From positions 76,379 to 140,378 of the forward strand of contig NZ_CAWUDI010000019.1 in assembly GCF_963920925.1 (NCBI RefSeq): DNA of 64,000 nt, in the 5' to 3' direction. Positions 26,443 to 35,231 of this stretch are shown in pieces. The position numbers and the translations under genes are program-made. Source of the stretch: Rivularia sp963920925. Its GTDB lineage: Bacteria > Cyanobacteriota > Cyanobacteriia > Cyanobacteriales > Nostocaceae. Below the pieces are notes generated by a model, which did not search any database, had not been told where the DNA came from, and saw only the letters and a program-made list of their open reading frames with translations. Within the stretch, counting starts at the first letter, position 1, and every line of letters starts with the position of its first letter.

Positions 26443-26564
26443 CATTAGTTATGGGAAAAATTAGAGAAAGACATTTTACTTATGGTGAGTGAATCAGTCT
26501 TTTAACGGTTGCAAGAATAAAAAACTGGTGTGATAGCATTAATTGTTACTATCTAATTTTTATT

Positions 26565-27212
26565 ATGTCAGAAACTCCTAAATTCGATTTCAGTCGCATA
26601 AGGCTTGGTAATGGGGCGGGTAGATTTAAAGCTTCGGAAATAGCCCTTCCAAAAAATAATGTCCCAGATACTGTTAAAGCCTCGGAAATAGATAAGCAAA
26701 AAACTGATGCCGCAGATGCAGTTAAAGCTTCGGAGGTAGAGACTCAGAAAACTAATGCCGCAGATACAGTTAAAGCCTCGGAAATAGAGACTCAGAAAAC
26801 TGATGCCGCAGATGAAGTTAAAACCTCGGAAATAGAGACTCAGAAAACTGATGCCGCAGATACAGTTAAAGCCTCGGAGGTAAAGACTCAGAAAACTAAT
26901 GCCGCAGATACGGTTAAAGCCTCGGAGGTAACTACTGAAAAAACCAACTCTGGAGAACAAAAAAATCTTACAGAAGCCGCCAAGGAAATCCAAGAATTAC
27001 TAGCACCATTAAAAGCAACCTACCCAACTAATTCTGACTACGAAAAGCAAGTATTTGTAAATAAATTTAGGGAAGAAATCAGAACAAACTTCCGCGTTCA
27101 AAAATTACTTACCACCGGAGGAATGGACTTAATTAAAATTCTCTGCGAACCCTCAGATATTCCCATTGAAATGGGTAAAAAATGGCTAGAAACAGCAAAA
27201 CTCTATCAATAA
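26565..27212 (+). CDS. Paralogous NLR-associated protein with 16-residue repeats
   Basis: The 215-residue protein starts MSETPKFDFSRIRLGNGAGR. It then has seven 16-residue repeats of the type KASEIETQKTDAADTV (residues 22-132) and ends in a domain homologous to the 142-aa protein's C-terminus (LTTGGMDLIKILCEPSDIP then IEMGKKWLETA). It lacks the shared ETVQIIE motif. The repeats are hydrophilic and likely an extended linker or helical rod. It starts 122 bp after the previous gene in the same direction. The repeat DNA is nearly identical between units, which suggests recent expansion. Confidence 0.6.
   Translation: MSETPKFDFSRIRLGNGAGRFKASEIALPKNNVPDTVKASEIDKQKTDAADAVKASEVETQKTNAADTVKASEIETQKTDAADEVKTSEIETQKTDAADTVKASEVKTQKTNAADTVKASEVTTEKTNSGEQKNLTEAAKEIQELLAPLKATYPTNSDYEKQVFVNKFREEIRTNFRVQKLLTTGGMDLIKILCEPSDIPIEMGKKWLETAKLYQ
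26628..26960 (+). repeat. 48-bp coding tandem repeat (seven units)
   Basis: Seven consecutive 48-bp units encode KASE(I/V)xTQKT(D/N)AADxV. The inner five are nearly identical at the DNA level and the first and last are diverged. The unit length keeps the frame, so copy number can vary without loss of the protein. Confidence 0.85.
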
Positions 27213-27239
27213 ATCTTTAAAACCTATCTCATCGAAACC

Positions 27240-27298
27240 TCACCCCCTTCCCCTCTCCTTATTAAGGAGAGGGGTGCCTTTAGGCGAGGTAAGGTTTT
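27240..27298. terminator. Hairpin between converging genes
   Basis: CCCCTCTCCTTATTAAGGAG followed by AGGGG forms a strong dyad (27250-27274) in the gap between the rightward NLR cassette and the leftward AbgT gene. It belongs to a dispersed repeat type (CACCCCCTTCCCCTCTCC), and can serve as a terminator in either direction. Confidence 0.5.
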
Positions 27299-27331
27299 AA
27301 TTGATGAGCCACACCCTCCGGGTGATAACTG

Positions 27332-28861
27332 TTAACTGATAATTGAAACCGCTCCCGGCCCCAAAGGCAACTTCAACACAAACCAAATTACAAATAAAAT
27401 CGACCATCCAATCACAAATGCCACTGAATAAGGCAACATCAAAGAAATTAAAGTTCCAATTTTCAAACTTTTATCGTACCTTTGACCAAATGCCACCACA
27501 ACAGGAAAATAAGGCATCAACGGCGTAATTATATTAGTAGAAGAATCGCCAATTCTATATGCAGCTTGCGTTAATTCCGGCGAATATCCCACTAACATAA
27601 ACATCGGAACAAATATTGGTGCCATTATCGCCCATTTTGCCGAAGCCGAACCGACAAATAAGTTAATTAACATACTCACAACGATAAACATTAGCATCAG
27701 CGGTACGCCAGTAAATCCCGTTGCTTGAAGAAAGTTGGCACCATTCACCGCCAAGATTAAACCTAAATTACTCCAGCTAAAATAAGCAATAAATTGTGCA
27801 GAAATAAACGCTAAGGCAATGTAATAACCCATCGATGCCATAGAATCGCCTAAAGCATTGGCAACATCTTTATCGCTGGCAATTCTTCCAGAAATTTTAC
27901 CGTAAACAATTCCTGGAATTAGAAATGCTAAGGCAATAATGATAACTATACTGTCAATGAAAGGTGAAGGAATAATTGTAAACGTTTCTGGATTGCGTAG
28001 AATACCTTGTGGTGGTAAAACCAAAGCCGCGATAAATGCTGCAAATATTAATAAAGAAAAACCCGCCCAACGCAAACCTGTTCTTTCCGATGGTGTTAGT
28101 GTTTGCATTGGGATATCTTCATCTTGGTTATAAGTTCCCAAACGCGGTTCGATAATTTTTTCTGTGACAAACCAGGCAATTAAAGTAATAAAAAAAGTTG
28201 AAACTATCATAAAATAGTAATTTGCAGTGGCATTTACCTGATAGTTTGGTTTTATTACCTGTGCCGCTGTTTGAGATAATCCCGCAAGTAAAGGATCGAG
28301 AGGATTAATAATTAAATTAGCGCTATAGCCACCGGAAACCCCTGCAAAAGCCGCTGCAATACCTGCGAGGGGATGACGACGAAAAGCCAGAAAAATTACC
28401 GCACCCAACGGTACAAGTACTACATATCCAGCATCAGAAGCGATATTGCCCATCACACCCGCAAACACCACAACCGGACAGATAAACCTTCCCGGCGCAA
28501 CTAATACTATTCGTCTTAATAATGCACTAAGCAACCCCGTTGATTCCGCGACACCGACACCTAACATCGCCACAAGTACGGTACCAAGCGGTTTAAATTC
28601 AGTAAAATTATTCACGGCCTCAGTAAACATCCTGCGTATATTCTCGGCAGTAAGTAGAGATACCGCAGCAATAGTCTTATCATCGCTAGGATTGACTACC
28701 GATACATTTAGCAAAGATGCGATCGCGCTAATCAAAACAACTACAACCGATAGTATAAAAAATAGCGTAATCGGATCTGGCAGCTGATTCCCTATTTTTT
28801 CAATGAAAGCTAGAGATTTATCTATTAGACTAGGTTTATTTCGCTGAGTGCGGTTTGTCAT
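27332..28861 (-). CDS. AbgT-family transporter
   Basis: The 509-residue membrane protein has about 11-12 helices and the AbgT patterns IGNQLPDPITLFFILS near residue 22, MGNIASDAGYVVLVPLGAV near 138, GGYSANLIINPLDPLLAGLS near 178 and GDSSTNIITPLMPYFPVV near 445. AbgT proteins take up p-aminobenzoyl-glutamate or export sulfonamides using the cation gradient. Substrate cannot be told here. It is monocistronic and leftward; STRR repeats (TATCAATTAACAATTATCAA) lie just upstream. Confidence 0.9.
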   Translation of the reverse strand: MTNRTQRNKPSLIDKSLAFIEKIGNQLPDPITLFFILSVVVVLISAIASLLNVSVVNPSDDKTIAAVSLLTAENIRRMFTEAVNNFTEFKPLGTVLVAMLGVGVAESTGLLSALLRRIVLVAPGRFICPVVVFAGVMGNIASDAGYVVLVPLGAVIFLAFRRHPLAGIAAAFAGVSGGYSANLIINPLDPLLAGLSQTAAQVIKPNYQVNATANYYFMIVSTFFITLIAWFVTEKIIEPRLGTYNQDEDIPMQTLTPSERTGLRWAGFSLLIFAAFIAALVLPPQGILRNPETFTIIPSPFIDSIVIIIALAFLIPGIVYGKISGRIASDKDVANALGDSMASMGYYIALAFISAQFIAYFSWSNLGLILAVNGANFLQATGFTGVPLMLMFIVVSMLINLFVGSASAKWAIMAPIFVPMFMLVGYSPELTQAAYRIGDSSTNIITPLMPYFPVVVAFGQRYDKSLKIGTLISLMLPYSVAFVIGWSILFVIWFVLKLPLGPGAVSIIS

Positions 28862-28982
28862 TAACAGTTATCAATTAACAATTATCAATTATCAACATTG
28901 TGTGATTTTGATAGTTGTAATTCGTATTAGACATTTTGTCAAATATATAATTATTTTTCCCTGTTCCCTATTCCCTATTTCC

Positions 28983-29606
28983 TCACGCGGAACTAATCCC
29001 CATTGCTAAAATACCTAATATTTTATCTACATCTCTTAAATAATATTCAGACAAATCAATATTAATAGTACTTCCTTCTAACTTTAAAAATCTCCAGTTA
29101 GTTCCGGTAGTTACAGTACCATAGATTGCCGGAATTTCATTTTTAGAGCGTTCATTAAAAATTCTTGCTGCGATCATTTCTGCTACACATTCTCCCAAAC
29201 CAGCATTAATATTTTCTTTTTTTGCTTCGACAAGGGTAATAACTGGGGCACTGATAAATAATTGTTCTGGAGAATCGCTAATGATAAAATCGCAAACTCC
29301 AGTTAAACCCTGTTCTGATTCAACATTAAATTCAATCCCAGAAAAAATATTTATATTATCCTGTAATTGCTTTCTAAGCTCAATTAATATTGGAGAAATA
29401 ATCATTTCCGAGCGGGCTTTTTCACTATTGCTAGCTAAAGCTAAAGGAAGATTGTAAGCAAGTGTTTCTTTTAAAACCTGGCTTGGTTCTAAGTTAGGTG
29501 TATCAATAAATAAATCAACTTTTTCGTTAGTCGTCAATTCAAACTTTTGTTTTACTTTTGCTAACGTAAATTTGCTGTAAGATGTAGGAAGATCGTTAGT
29601 AAACAT
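28983..29606 (-). CDS. PD-(D/E)XK-nuclease-like protein of unknown function
   Basis: The 207-residue protein contains a likely nuclease core: an Asp in GVCDFIISDS near residue 125, followed by TLVEAKKENINAGLGECVAE with the E-x-K pair near 150 and helical residues after it. This order fits the restriction-endonuclease-like fold. Related proteins are common in cyanobacteria but not characterised. No methyltransferase or toxin partner is adjacent, so it is not an evident restriction system. Confidence 0.65.
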   Translation of the reverse strand: MFTNDLPTSYSKFTLAKVKQKFELTTNEKVDLFIDTPNLEPSQVLKETLAYNLPLALASNSEKARSEMIISPILIELRKQLQDNINIFSGIEFNVESEQGLTGVCDFIISDSPEQLFISAPVITLVEAKKENINAGLGECVAEMIAARIFNERSKNEIPAIYGTVTTGTNWRFLKLEGSTINIDLSEYYLRDVDKILGILAMGISSA

Positions 29607-29735
29607 AATCTTATCTAAATAACTATTATTTAATTTTCCAATTATACTTATGTTATTACTTTAAAGTTTACAACCGCTCTGAGACATAGAATCATCTAAA
29701 ATAATAATTAAACAACTCTCATATATAACTAAAAA

Positions 29736-30374
29736 ATGTTATTAGAATTAAAACGCATTCACGTTCCACCAGGACAAAGAGTATTGTTGCAAAATGTAAC
29801 TTGGCAGGAATTTGAAACAATTCTTGAAGAGTTAGGAGAACACCGTGCAGCACGAATTGCTTACGATAACGGAATGTTAGAGATTATGGCACCACTACCC
29901 GAACATGAAGATGATAAAGAAATTATTAGTGATTTAGTCAAAGCCCTTTTAGAAGAACTTGATATTGAATTTAGAAGCCTTGGTTCTACAACTTTTAAAA
30001 ATCAAGCAATGGCACAAGGTATAGAAGCAGATCAGTGCTTTTACATTCAAAATGAAAGCAAAATTCGCGGTAAAAGACGTTTAGATTTATCAATAGATCC
30101 TCCTCCGGATTTAGCTTTGGAAATTGATGTTACTTCCCGTACCCATCCGAGTATTTATCAAGCTTTGAAAGTTCCTGAACTATGGCGCTTTGAAAAAGAA
30201 AAGCTGCAAATTAATATTTTACAAGATGGCGTTTACATCGAGTCTACACAAAGCCTTAATTTTCCCGAATTACCTTTAATTGATGTAATTACCCAATATT
30301 TACAACAAAGTAGAACAAAAGGAAGAAATGCAACCCTCAAAGCTTTCCGTAAATGGGTAAGAGAACAAATATAG
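29736..30374 (+). CDS. Uma2-family protein
   Basis: The 212-residue protein shows the family pattern: YDNGMLEIMAPLPEHE near residue 48, IEADQCFYIQNE near 90, PPPDLALEIDVTSRTHPSIY near 116 with the Asp and Glu of the active site, and VPELWRF. It is closest in form to the copy at 34593. It is divergent from the nuclease-like gene at 28983, and a TTCGTAGTAAGC repeat lies after its stop. Confidence 0.88.
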   Translation: MLLELKRIHVPPGQRVLLQNVTWQEFETILEELGEHRAARIAYDNGMLEIMAPLPEHEDDKEIISDLVKALLEELDIEFRSLGSTTFKNQAMAQGIEADQCFYIQNESKIRGKRRLDLSIDPPPDLALEIDVTSRTHPSIYQALKVPELWRFEKEKLQINILQDGVYIESTQSLNFPELPLIDVITQYLQQSRTKGRNATLKAFRKWVREQI

Positions 30375-30436
30375 GGGTTCGTAGTAAGCGATTTATCGCT
30401 CTTTTAAATGCTGAATCACTTACTAAAAACTTAATT

Positions 30437-31876
30437 TTATCCTTTACTCTTCCTTAACTGCTTACAATTCCAAAACCCAAATATCAACCAAAAAGCCAAA
30501 ATTACAGAAGTAAACAACAGCATCGGAATCGAACCATACCTCACAATTAAAGCCGGAGCAGCAGCAGTAAATAAACCACCTCCTAAAATCGGTTCAAATA
30601 ATAACTGTTTATAAGCAAAACATTCAAAAGCGCCGGTACGATTATCTGGATCTACCATTCGTAAAAGTAAAATACCAGTAGCCGTAACTCCCATTGATTG
30701 CCCTAAATCGCCCAAACCTCTTTCATTGGGGAAAAAAGGAATTAAACGCGGTGCTAAAAATACATATACGCAAACATTCCAAACAATACCTGCAACAGCC
30801 AATATTAATAAAGGAACTAAATTTGCACCCAAAGCAGTTAAAGAAATACTAGCCAGCGCCGTCACAATCGTTACATCCAAAGCCAATCCACCGATACGCT
30901 CCATTAAAGGGCGACTAACCATGTAGCTGCGATTTGTCCGTACTAAAAGCAGCTGTACTAAAATTCCACCAATTAAAGCCATTGGAAATAACGGTACGAA
31001 AGCAATTAACTTTAATCCGTCTCCGCTTCCCCAGGTAATTGATTCAATAAATCCTAAAGCCTGTAAAATTAACCAACCGATCGCAACAGCTAATCCTACA
31101 AAACCAAAGTTAAGCGATATCGGATCGATTAGTAAATCCTTAAATAATCGATCTCTAGCAGCTGCGATCGATGGATCTTCTTCTGTATGGGTATGAATGC
31201 TATCTTCGTCAATTCCCAAGCCGATCTCATCTCGGCTTTGCACTTGAATTCTTCCGGTCCGTCTTCCCCAATCTATCAACCATGTACCGATAATAATTCC
31301 TGAAACCAGCCCCACCGTTGCTAAAGTCAAAGATAAATCGGCAGCTTGAGGAAATCCCAACTCCTCGAAAGTAGCAGCCATCCCTGCCGATGTTCCGTGT
31401 CCCCCTTCAAAAGCAACTTCAATTAACGAAGCTGCAATGGGAGGTAATTTAAAAATAGGAGTTAATACTGTAATTCCTAGTATCAAACCTATAACGTATT
31501 GTCCCCATCCTAATACTTGACCAAAAGCTGCTTGCGGAGAAGCTTGTCGCCAAATAGTCCCCCAACCGGGAATCATTTGTCCCAGAAATAAAGTTGCAAA
31601 CACAATATTGATAAATACTCCAGGAGATTTTGACCACACCGTTAAAATTGCTTCGGGAAAAATTCCGTTAGCTAAAGGAGATTCTGCACCGACGGTAGCT
31701 TTAATAACCGCACCCAAAGCACTAGGTCCCAATAACAAGGCGATCGCACCCGCTACAACCGAACTGGGTATGAATAAAGATTTCAGTATGCCGATACGCT
31801 GTCTGATAAAACGTCCGACAAGAATTAAAATAGCAATTAGAGTGTAAGCCCAGAATACGTCTATCAGTTGGAACAT
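30437..31876 (-). CDS. gltS: Sodium/glutamate symporter-family protein (GltS-like)
   Basis: The 479-residue protein has two inverted halves of hydrophobic helices. Characteristic segments are KSLFIPSSVVAGAIALLLGP near residue 32 and EGGHGTSAGMAATFEELGFP near 155 (the Gly-rich re-entrant loop), with GDLGQSMGVTATGILLLRM in the second half. The family imports glutamate with Na+. It is longer than the E. coli protein because of a cytoplasmic insert (GIDEDSIHTHTEEDPSI). It is monocistronic. Confidence 0.85.
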   Translation of the reverse strand: MFQLIDVFWAYTLIAILILVGRFIRQRIGILKSLFIPSSVVAGAIALLLGPSALGAVIKATVGAESPLANGIFPEAILTVWSKSPGVFINIVFATLFLGQMIPGWGTIWRQASPQAAFGQVLGWGQYVIGLILGITVLTPIFKLPPIAASLIEVAFEGGHGTSAGMAATFEELGFPQAADLSLTLATVGLVSGIIIGTWLIDWGRRTGRIQVQSRDEIGLGIDEDSIHTHTEEDPSIAAARDRLFKDLLIDPISLNFGFVGLAVAIGWLILQALGFIESITWGSGDGLKLIAFVPLFPMALIGGILVQLLLVRTNRSYMVSRPLMERIGGLALDVTIVTALASISLTALGANLVPLLILAVAGIVWNVCVYVFLAPRLIPFFPNERGLGDLGQSMGVTATGILLLRMVDPDNRTGAFECFAYKQLLFEPILGGGLFTAAAPALIVRYGSIPMLLFTSVILAFWLIFGFWNCKQLRKSKG

Positions 31877-31985
31877 TGGAAGTAGGTTTTATTGAATATT
31901 TATTCTTATATCAGACAAACCGAAAAAATATTCAAATTATTTCAATTACGATTTGCTCAAAATCAAAATTATCGGGTAATGAATA

Positions 31986-32618
31986 ATGAGAAACTTACTA
32001 TACAGATTAATTGGTTTAGAAATCAACCAAGAACCAAAAATTATACTGTTTGACTCATGTAATGCAGCTTCTGATATTGCCTTTATGTTAGGTGGCGATC
32101 GCGATGATTGTAACGGTGTTGCAATAGATAAAATTGATGAAATTGCGATTAATACAGCGGCAAATCTAATACAAGCAAAATGGTGCTATCCAGGTGCATC
32201 TCAAGTTATTTTAGATAGATTAACAACCGATAAGCTTTTACACCGTTATGCAATTGGCGATAGATATTTTCATAATGCTAATTTGAGATGTGCGGAACTT
32301 TGTAACCTTGATTTAATTGACATTAACTTGAGTTACGCCCTTTTAAATTTGGCTAATTTGAGTCATACAAATTTCAGTAAAGCCGATTTAACGGCAGCAG
32401 AAATGACTCAAGCAAATTTAAGCGATTGTAACTTAAGTGAATCAATATTATTAAGAGCAAACTTGCAGAATGTAAACTTATCCCGTGCAAATCTTAGAGG
32501 TGCAAACTTGAATTATGCTTGCTTAAATAACGCTAATTTAACCGAAGCAGATTTAAGAGGTGCAAAGCTATCTCATACAGATTTAAAAAGCGCTAACTTA
32601 GACGGAGCTATCTATTAG
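31986..32618 (+). CDS. Pentapeptide-repeat protein
   Basis: The 210-residue protein has about 90 N-terminal residues without a known domain (FDSCNAASDIAFMLGGDRDD). Roughly 22 pentapeptide repeats of A(D/N)Lxx follow (e.g. ANLSHTNFSKADLTAAEMTQ), which form a right-handed quadrilateral beta helix. No signal peptide. Function unknown; such proteins are abundant in cyanobacteria. The ATG at 31986 is preceded by a weak RBS. Confidence 0.9.
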   Translation: MRNLLYRLIGLEINQEPKIILFDSCNAASDIAFMLGGDRDDCNGVAIDKIDEIAINTAANLIQAKWCYPGASQVILDRLTTDKLLHRYAIGDRYFHNANLRCAELCNLDLIDINLSYALLNLANLSHTNFSKADLTAAEMTQANLSDCNLSESILLRANLQNVNLSRANLRGANLNYACLNNANLTEADLRGAKLSHTDLKSANLDGAIY

Positions 32619-32694
32619 TTAAAAGTTAGGAATTATGAGTTTAGATTTGTTAATATTCACCTTTGACCTTTAACCTTTAACCTATAGTGATATT

Positions 32695-33261
32695 ATGACT
32701 CAAGCAACAGACAAGATCCGCTGGACAATTGCCGATATAGAAGTTTTAGCAGCAGATGAATGGAAAAGTTATGAAATAATTGATGGAGAATTATTTGTGA
32801 GTCGCGCTCCACATATTCGTCACCAGAGTGTTGGTGGACGTATTTATGCTAATATCTTTAACTGGTCTGAAGAAACAAATTTAGGTCAGCCTTTTTTTAC
32901 TCCCGGAATTATATTTTCTGATGCTGATAATGTTATTCCCGATGTAGTTTGGATTAGTAACGAAAGATTAGCGCAATTAGTTGATGATGAGGGACATTTA
33001 ACAGGTGCGCCGGAATTGATTGTTGAAGTTCTTTCTGCGGGAAATACAAACGAAAGACGCGATAAAGAAGCTAAATTAAAACTTTATTCTCTTAAAGGTG
33101 TTAAGGAATATTGGATTGTAGATTGGCGGTTGCGAGAAATAGAAGTTTATCGTCGTGAAGATGCTCAGTTAGCGTTAGTTGCGACGCTGATGGAAGATGA
33201 TAAAATTACTTCGTCCATTTTACCGGGATTTATTTGTAATATTCAGCAGTTTTTTAATTGA
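32695..33261 (+). CDS. Uma2-family protein
   Basis: The 188-residue protein has YEIIDGELFVSRAPHIRHQ near residue 28, NVIPDVVWISNERL near 82, GAPELIVEVLSAGNTNERRD near 104 with the conserved Glu, and KLKLYSLKGVKEYWIVDWRL near 128. It is the compact subgroup of the family. It lies 76 bp after the pentapeptide gene and may share its transcript. Confidence 0.88.
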   Translation: MTQATDKIRWTIADIEVLAADEWKSYEIIDGELFVSRAPHIRHQSVGGRIYANIFNWSEETNLGQPFFTPGIIFSDADNVIPDVVWISNERLAQLVDDEGHLTGAPELIVEVLSAGNTNERRDKEAKLKLYSLKGVKEYWIVDWRLREIEVYRREDAQLALVATLMEDDKITSSILPGFICNIQQFFN

Positions 33262-33334
33262 TATATAAAATTTAGACTAATATTCGACTAAAGTTTGTAT
33301 TAACAGATATCTTGCACCATTCTTAATTAGCTTT

Positions 33335-33506
33335 CACAAACGCCTTGGAATAAATTCCCAGGCTCATATATAAAGTCTGATAAATCAGACTAGGTAAAGT
33401 TTTTAGATAATTATAGTGCGTTTTAAGGTACTTTGCACATGAGCCTTGAAATTGATTCCAAGGCCAGGGCAAACGCATCTAAAATTAAGCTAGGTGCGTT
33501 TGCCCT
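33335..33506. repeat. Cluster of palindromic repeats
   Basis: Three dyads stand in a row: GCCTTGGAATAAATTCCCAG followed by GC, then AAGTCTGATAAATCAGACTA, then AGGGCAAACGCA paired with TGCGTTTGCCCT (33466-33506). A second CCTTGAAATTGATTCCAAGG copy lies between. It is intergenic between Uma2 and the pterin dehydratase; no reading frame. From memory, similar CCTTGGAATAAATTCC units are dispersed in cyanobacterial genomes. Confidence 0.55.
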
Positions 33507-33619
33507 GACAGTGTAACTATATTTTTCACCCCGTTTTCTTTCTTCCGAGAGATTACAATTTGAGCATTTACAGCTAATGTTCGCTATATAAGATGCGATA
33601 AAAAAAAGGTGACAAAATC

Positions 33620-33967
33620 ATGGGAAACCTTAAACAGCAAAAATGCGATGCCTGTACTGGTGATTCACCTCCTGTCACAGAGGAAGAGATAAGCAAGCTT
33701 CACCCAGAGATTCCCGAATGGAATATCAAGGAAGAAAATGGTGAAAAGCTTTTAGAAAGAGTTTTCAAATTTAAAGACTTCAAATCGGCTTTGAATTTTA
33801 CCAATAAAATCGGTGAAGAAGCGGAAAATCAAGAACATCATCCAGCTTTACTCACCGAATACGGTAAAGTTACCGTCATGTGGTGGACTCATGCTATCGG
33901 AGGATTACACCGCAACGACTTTATCATGGCAGCCAAAACAGACGAAATTGCTGCAAAATCCAGATAA
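33620..33967 (+). CDS. phhB: Pterin-4a-carbinolamine dehydratase (4a-hydroxytetrahydrobiopterin dehydratase)
   Basis: The 115-residue protein has the family core: residues FKFKDFKSALNFTNKIGEEA, the catalytic ENQEHHPALLTEYGKVTVMW with its two adjacent His, and THAIGGLHRNDFIMAAKTDE. It dehydrates the 4a-carbinolamine form of tetrahydropterin. In cyanobacteria an independent or regulatory role is also possible because no aromatic amino-acid hydroxylase is adjacent. A Cys pair (CDACTG) near the N-terminus is a cyanobacterial extension. Confidence 0.92.
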   Translation: MGNLKQQKCDACTGDSPPVTEEEISKLHPEIPEWNIKEENGEKLLERVFKFKDFKSALNFTNKIGEEAENQEHHPALLTEYGKVTVMWWTHAIGGLHRNDFIMAAKTDEIAAKSR

Positions 33968-34176
33968 ATGTCAATCAAAATAGGCAATCAATATTTGCAG
34001 TTAGCATCACTCAAAAGCTCGTAAATGAGTATTAATTATAAAGGTTTGTAGTAAGAGTTTAAGCCCTTTATTTAAGAACTAAAGTTTTTACTTCAAACCT
34101 CTTAAAATTAATGTGACTCAATACTAGGTATAATTAACTGGTCATTGATAATTGTTAATTGATAATTGATTTAATT

Positions 34177-34461
34177 ATGTCAAAAGCAACTTGGAATGGT
34201 GCAGTCATAGCCGAAAGCGATAAAACGGTTATGGTAGAAGGAAATCATTACTTTCCCGAAGATTCAATTAAGAAAGAATACTTCAAAGAAAGTGATAAAC
34301 ATAGTATGTGTCCTTGGAAAGGTACAGCAAATTACTACAACATTGAAGTTAACGGAGAAGTCAACAAAGACGCTGCTTGGTATTATCCCGAAGCCAAAGA
34401 AAAAGCCAAACACTTTGAGAATTATGTTGCTTTTTGGCGCGGTGTAAAAGTAGAAGATTAA
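34177..34461 (+). CDS. DUF427 domain protein
   Basis: The protein of about 94 residues (MSKATWNGAVIAESDKTVMV; HYFPEDSIKKEYFKESDKHS; CPWKGTANYYNIEVNG; AAWYYPEAKEKAKHFENYVA) carries the complete DUF427 signature, a small beta-tent fold of unknown function. I chose the ATG at 34177; an upstream TTG at 34159 lies in an STRR (GATAATTGTTAATTGATAAT) and is unlikely. A terminator follows at 34511. Confidence 0.9.
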   Translation: MSKATWNGAVIAESDKTVMVEGNHYFPEDSIKKEYFKESDKHSMCPWKGTANYYNIEVNGEVNKDAAWYYPEAKEKAKHFENYVAFWRGVKVED

Positions 34462-34510
34462 ATCATCAATCTTGTGAAGATAGTCATCTTTAGATGACTT
34501 CCGTTATTAG

Positions 34511-34540
34511 CCAGGGAATTGCATTCCCTGGTGGTTTTTA
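34511..34540 (+). terminator. Rho-independent terminator after the DUF427 gene
   Basis: CCAGGGAATTGCATTCCCTG followed by G makes a stem of nine pairs, and GGTTTTTA supplies the T run. Confidence 0.75.
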
Positions 34541-34592
34541 TAATGGTGGAAAATGCTAGATTTAATCAAGCATTAAGAAGAAGAGATAACCT

Positions 34593-35231
34593 ATGTACGC
34601 CATAATTTCCCCTCAAGAGATTCAATTGCCTCCCGGAACAGTAGTGCGAATGCTCGGAACATGGCAAGATTATTGTCAACTGCGCGATCGCCGTGGTGAT
34701 AATTCTATTCCCAGAATTAAATACCGCGATGGTGAAATTTTACTTATGAGTCCGTTATTTTGCCACGCACGCGAAGCTAGTATTTTAGGAGATATTGTCG
34801 GCGTACTTTTAGATAGCGAAAACCGTAATTACGAAGCCTTCACGCCGATTACAATGGACATTCCCGAAGAAGGGGGAATTGAACCAGATTACTGTTTTTA
34901 CATAGATAATTGGCAAGCTGCGGTGGGTAAAGATAGGATCAATTGGGAAATCGATCCACCACCCGATTTAGTAATTGAAATTGATGTTACTTCCTATACT
35001 GCTGCCGAGGATTTTCTACCTTATAAAGTTCCAGAAGTTTGGTTATTTAAAAAAAGCGGTTTGAGTATTTATGGTTTGTCAGGAGATAGCTATCAGCAGC
35101 AAGCTTTTAGTAAGTATTTTCCTAGAGTTGATTTATCTGAAATTATTAGTCGTGTTTTAAAAGTTGCATCCGAGCAAGGAACTGGGGTTGCGATTAGGGG
35201 TTTGCGGGAGCAGTTGAGAGGGGAATTATGA
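34593..35231 (+). CDS. Uma2-family protein, first gene of a coupled three-gene set
   Basis: The 212-residue protein has YRDGEILLMSPLFCHAREAS near residue 44, IEPDYCFYIDNWQAAVG near 93 and PPPDLVIEIDVTSYTAAEDF near 121 with the active-site acids. A good RBS (AAGAAGAGATAACC) precedes the ATG. Its TGA (35229-35231) overlaps the ATG of a 43-residue ORF (35228), which itself overlaps the HicB-like start, so the three are translationally coupled. Confidence 0.88.
   Translation: MYAIISPQEIQLPPGTVVRMLGTWQDYCQLRDRRGDNSIPRIKYRDGEILLMSPLFCHAREASILGDIVGVLLDSENRNYEAFTPITMDIPEEGGIEPDYCFYIDNWQAAVGKDRINWEIDPPPDLVIEIDVTSYTAAEDFLPYKVPEVWLFKKSGLSIYGLSGDSYQQQAFSKYFPRVDLSEIISRVLKVASEQGTGVAIRGLREQLRGEL

Noticed and set aside
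26568..26993. 141-codon antisense frame over the 48-bp repeats
   Set aside because: Its repeated peptide is just the mirror of the tandem repeats of the plus-strand gene.
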